From NCBI RefSeq assembly GCF_037325665.1, contig NC_090249.1:58064703-58128702 (forward strand): a DNA stretch of 64,000 nt, given 5' to 3'. Below, one piece after another: positions 63,486 through 64,000 of this stretch. Under the pieces are notes generated by a model, which was given only the letters and a program-made list of their open reading frames with translations, did not search any database and was not told the DNA's origin. Made by a program: the position numbers and the translations under genes. How positions within the stretch are numbered: the first letter of the stretch is position 1; the number at the start of each line of letters is the position of its first letter. The DNA comes from Littorina saxatilis (Eukaryota > Mollusca > Gastropoda > Littorinimorpha > Littorinidae).

Positions 63486-64000
63486 CTGCACACATAAACA
63501 GTACTTCAGTCAAAACAGAAGAGCCTTTGTTACAACATAAGCTTCTAGCTTGTTGCTGTTTCTGTGAACTTTGTATACATGTCATGATTGTAACCTTTGT
63601 TAAAATAAACTTATGTTTAAACCAACATAAGACATTTTTTTAATTTCATATATAAATCAGCACATAAAATATTTTAAAAAAATATTGAAAACCATTATTG
63701 TGTATTGTGCAATAAAAAACAGACAAAACAGCCAGCCATATACAAAAAACAAAACAAAGTAAAAAACATCGTGAAATAAACTGACTGTGTCTGATGTCAA
63801 ACAAATGAAGAGAGCAAACAAAGATAAAGAAATCAAGACTTTCATCTCTTTAGTTTCATCATCCATGTGTTTTTATGCAAAATAGACGCCTTCTGGAAAT
63901 AGCTCGTTATAGGCCAATCACTAGTGAGCACACTGTCTTTACACATGGAAAAGCACCAAGTGTGGAAACACACTCCTCGCGAGTGATTGGCCGATAATGT
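63486..64000. other. TRAPPC12 intron at the window edge
   Basis: No further TRAPPC12 exon is recognised before the edge. A segment (AAATGAAGAGAGCAAA...TTTCATCTCTTTAGTTTCATC near 63800-63865) is a near copy of 62950-63015, a local two-copy repeat on either side of an exon. Confidence 0.5.

Overview
The window is animal nuclear DNA: genes are split by GT-AG introns, and about nine tenths of it is non-coding, microsatellite-rich and full of mobile elements. Protein similarity (RAD23, a Tctex-type dynein light chain, a C8orf76-like protein, TRAPPC12) and the style of the repeats point to a mollusc, most likely a gastropod. A littorinid-type snail is my guess from memory of similar repeats; it is not proven here.

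Layout. 1-1622: upstream region with a full-length tRNA-headed SINE and a CRE palindrome before gene 1. 1623-22145 (+): RAD23, nine coding exons, 404 codons, reconstructed with consistent phases. Its introns hold HINE-like elements, MITEs, a hAT-like element, a transposon-type ORF (9841-10648), an 18-copy 56-bp satellite and duplicated splice sites. 22146-27276: intergenic, with a hAT-like relic, a palindromic MITE and a SINE inside another MITE. 27277-30698 (-): a 247-aa Tctex1-domain dynein light chain with a His-rich head, three coding exons. 30709-46246: about 15 kb of nested repeats, including a 3.6-kb TA-flanked transposon inside a HINE-like element. 46247-54807 (+): C8orf76-like gene, nine exons, 285 aa, with a DIRS-type fossil in intron 3. 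55823-63485 (-): the last eight exons (308 aa) of TRAPPC12, which continues beyond the right edge.

The four genes are housekeeping or cytoskeletal genes (proteasome shuttling and DNA repair, dynein, a TPR-like protein, TRAPPIII) and form two tail-to-tail pairs; nothing suggests they act in one pathway.

The most unusual material is in the repeats. (1) Four sequence-unrelated families share one plan: 5' palindrome, subterminal inverted repeat of 7-13 bp, short GC hairpin, and a 3' end CTTGTT, with insertion in T runs. This is what Helentron-associated (HINE) elements look like. (2) A structured retroposon has no recognisable pol III promoter head, yet all four copies carry perfect 11-15 bp target-site duplications. 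(3) One SINE body is joined to two different tRNA heads. (4) Exon-edge splice sites are tandemly copied in two genes. (5) A TA-flanked element carries a degenerate gene of the 'TGCDT' family. (6) A short DIRS-type fossil still shows the inverted ends and internal complementary region typical of DIRS.
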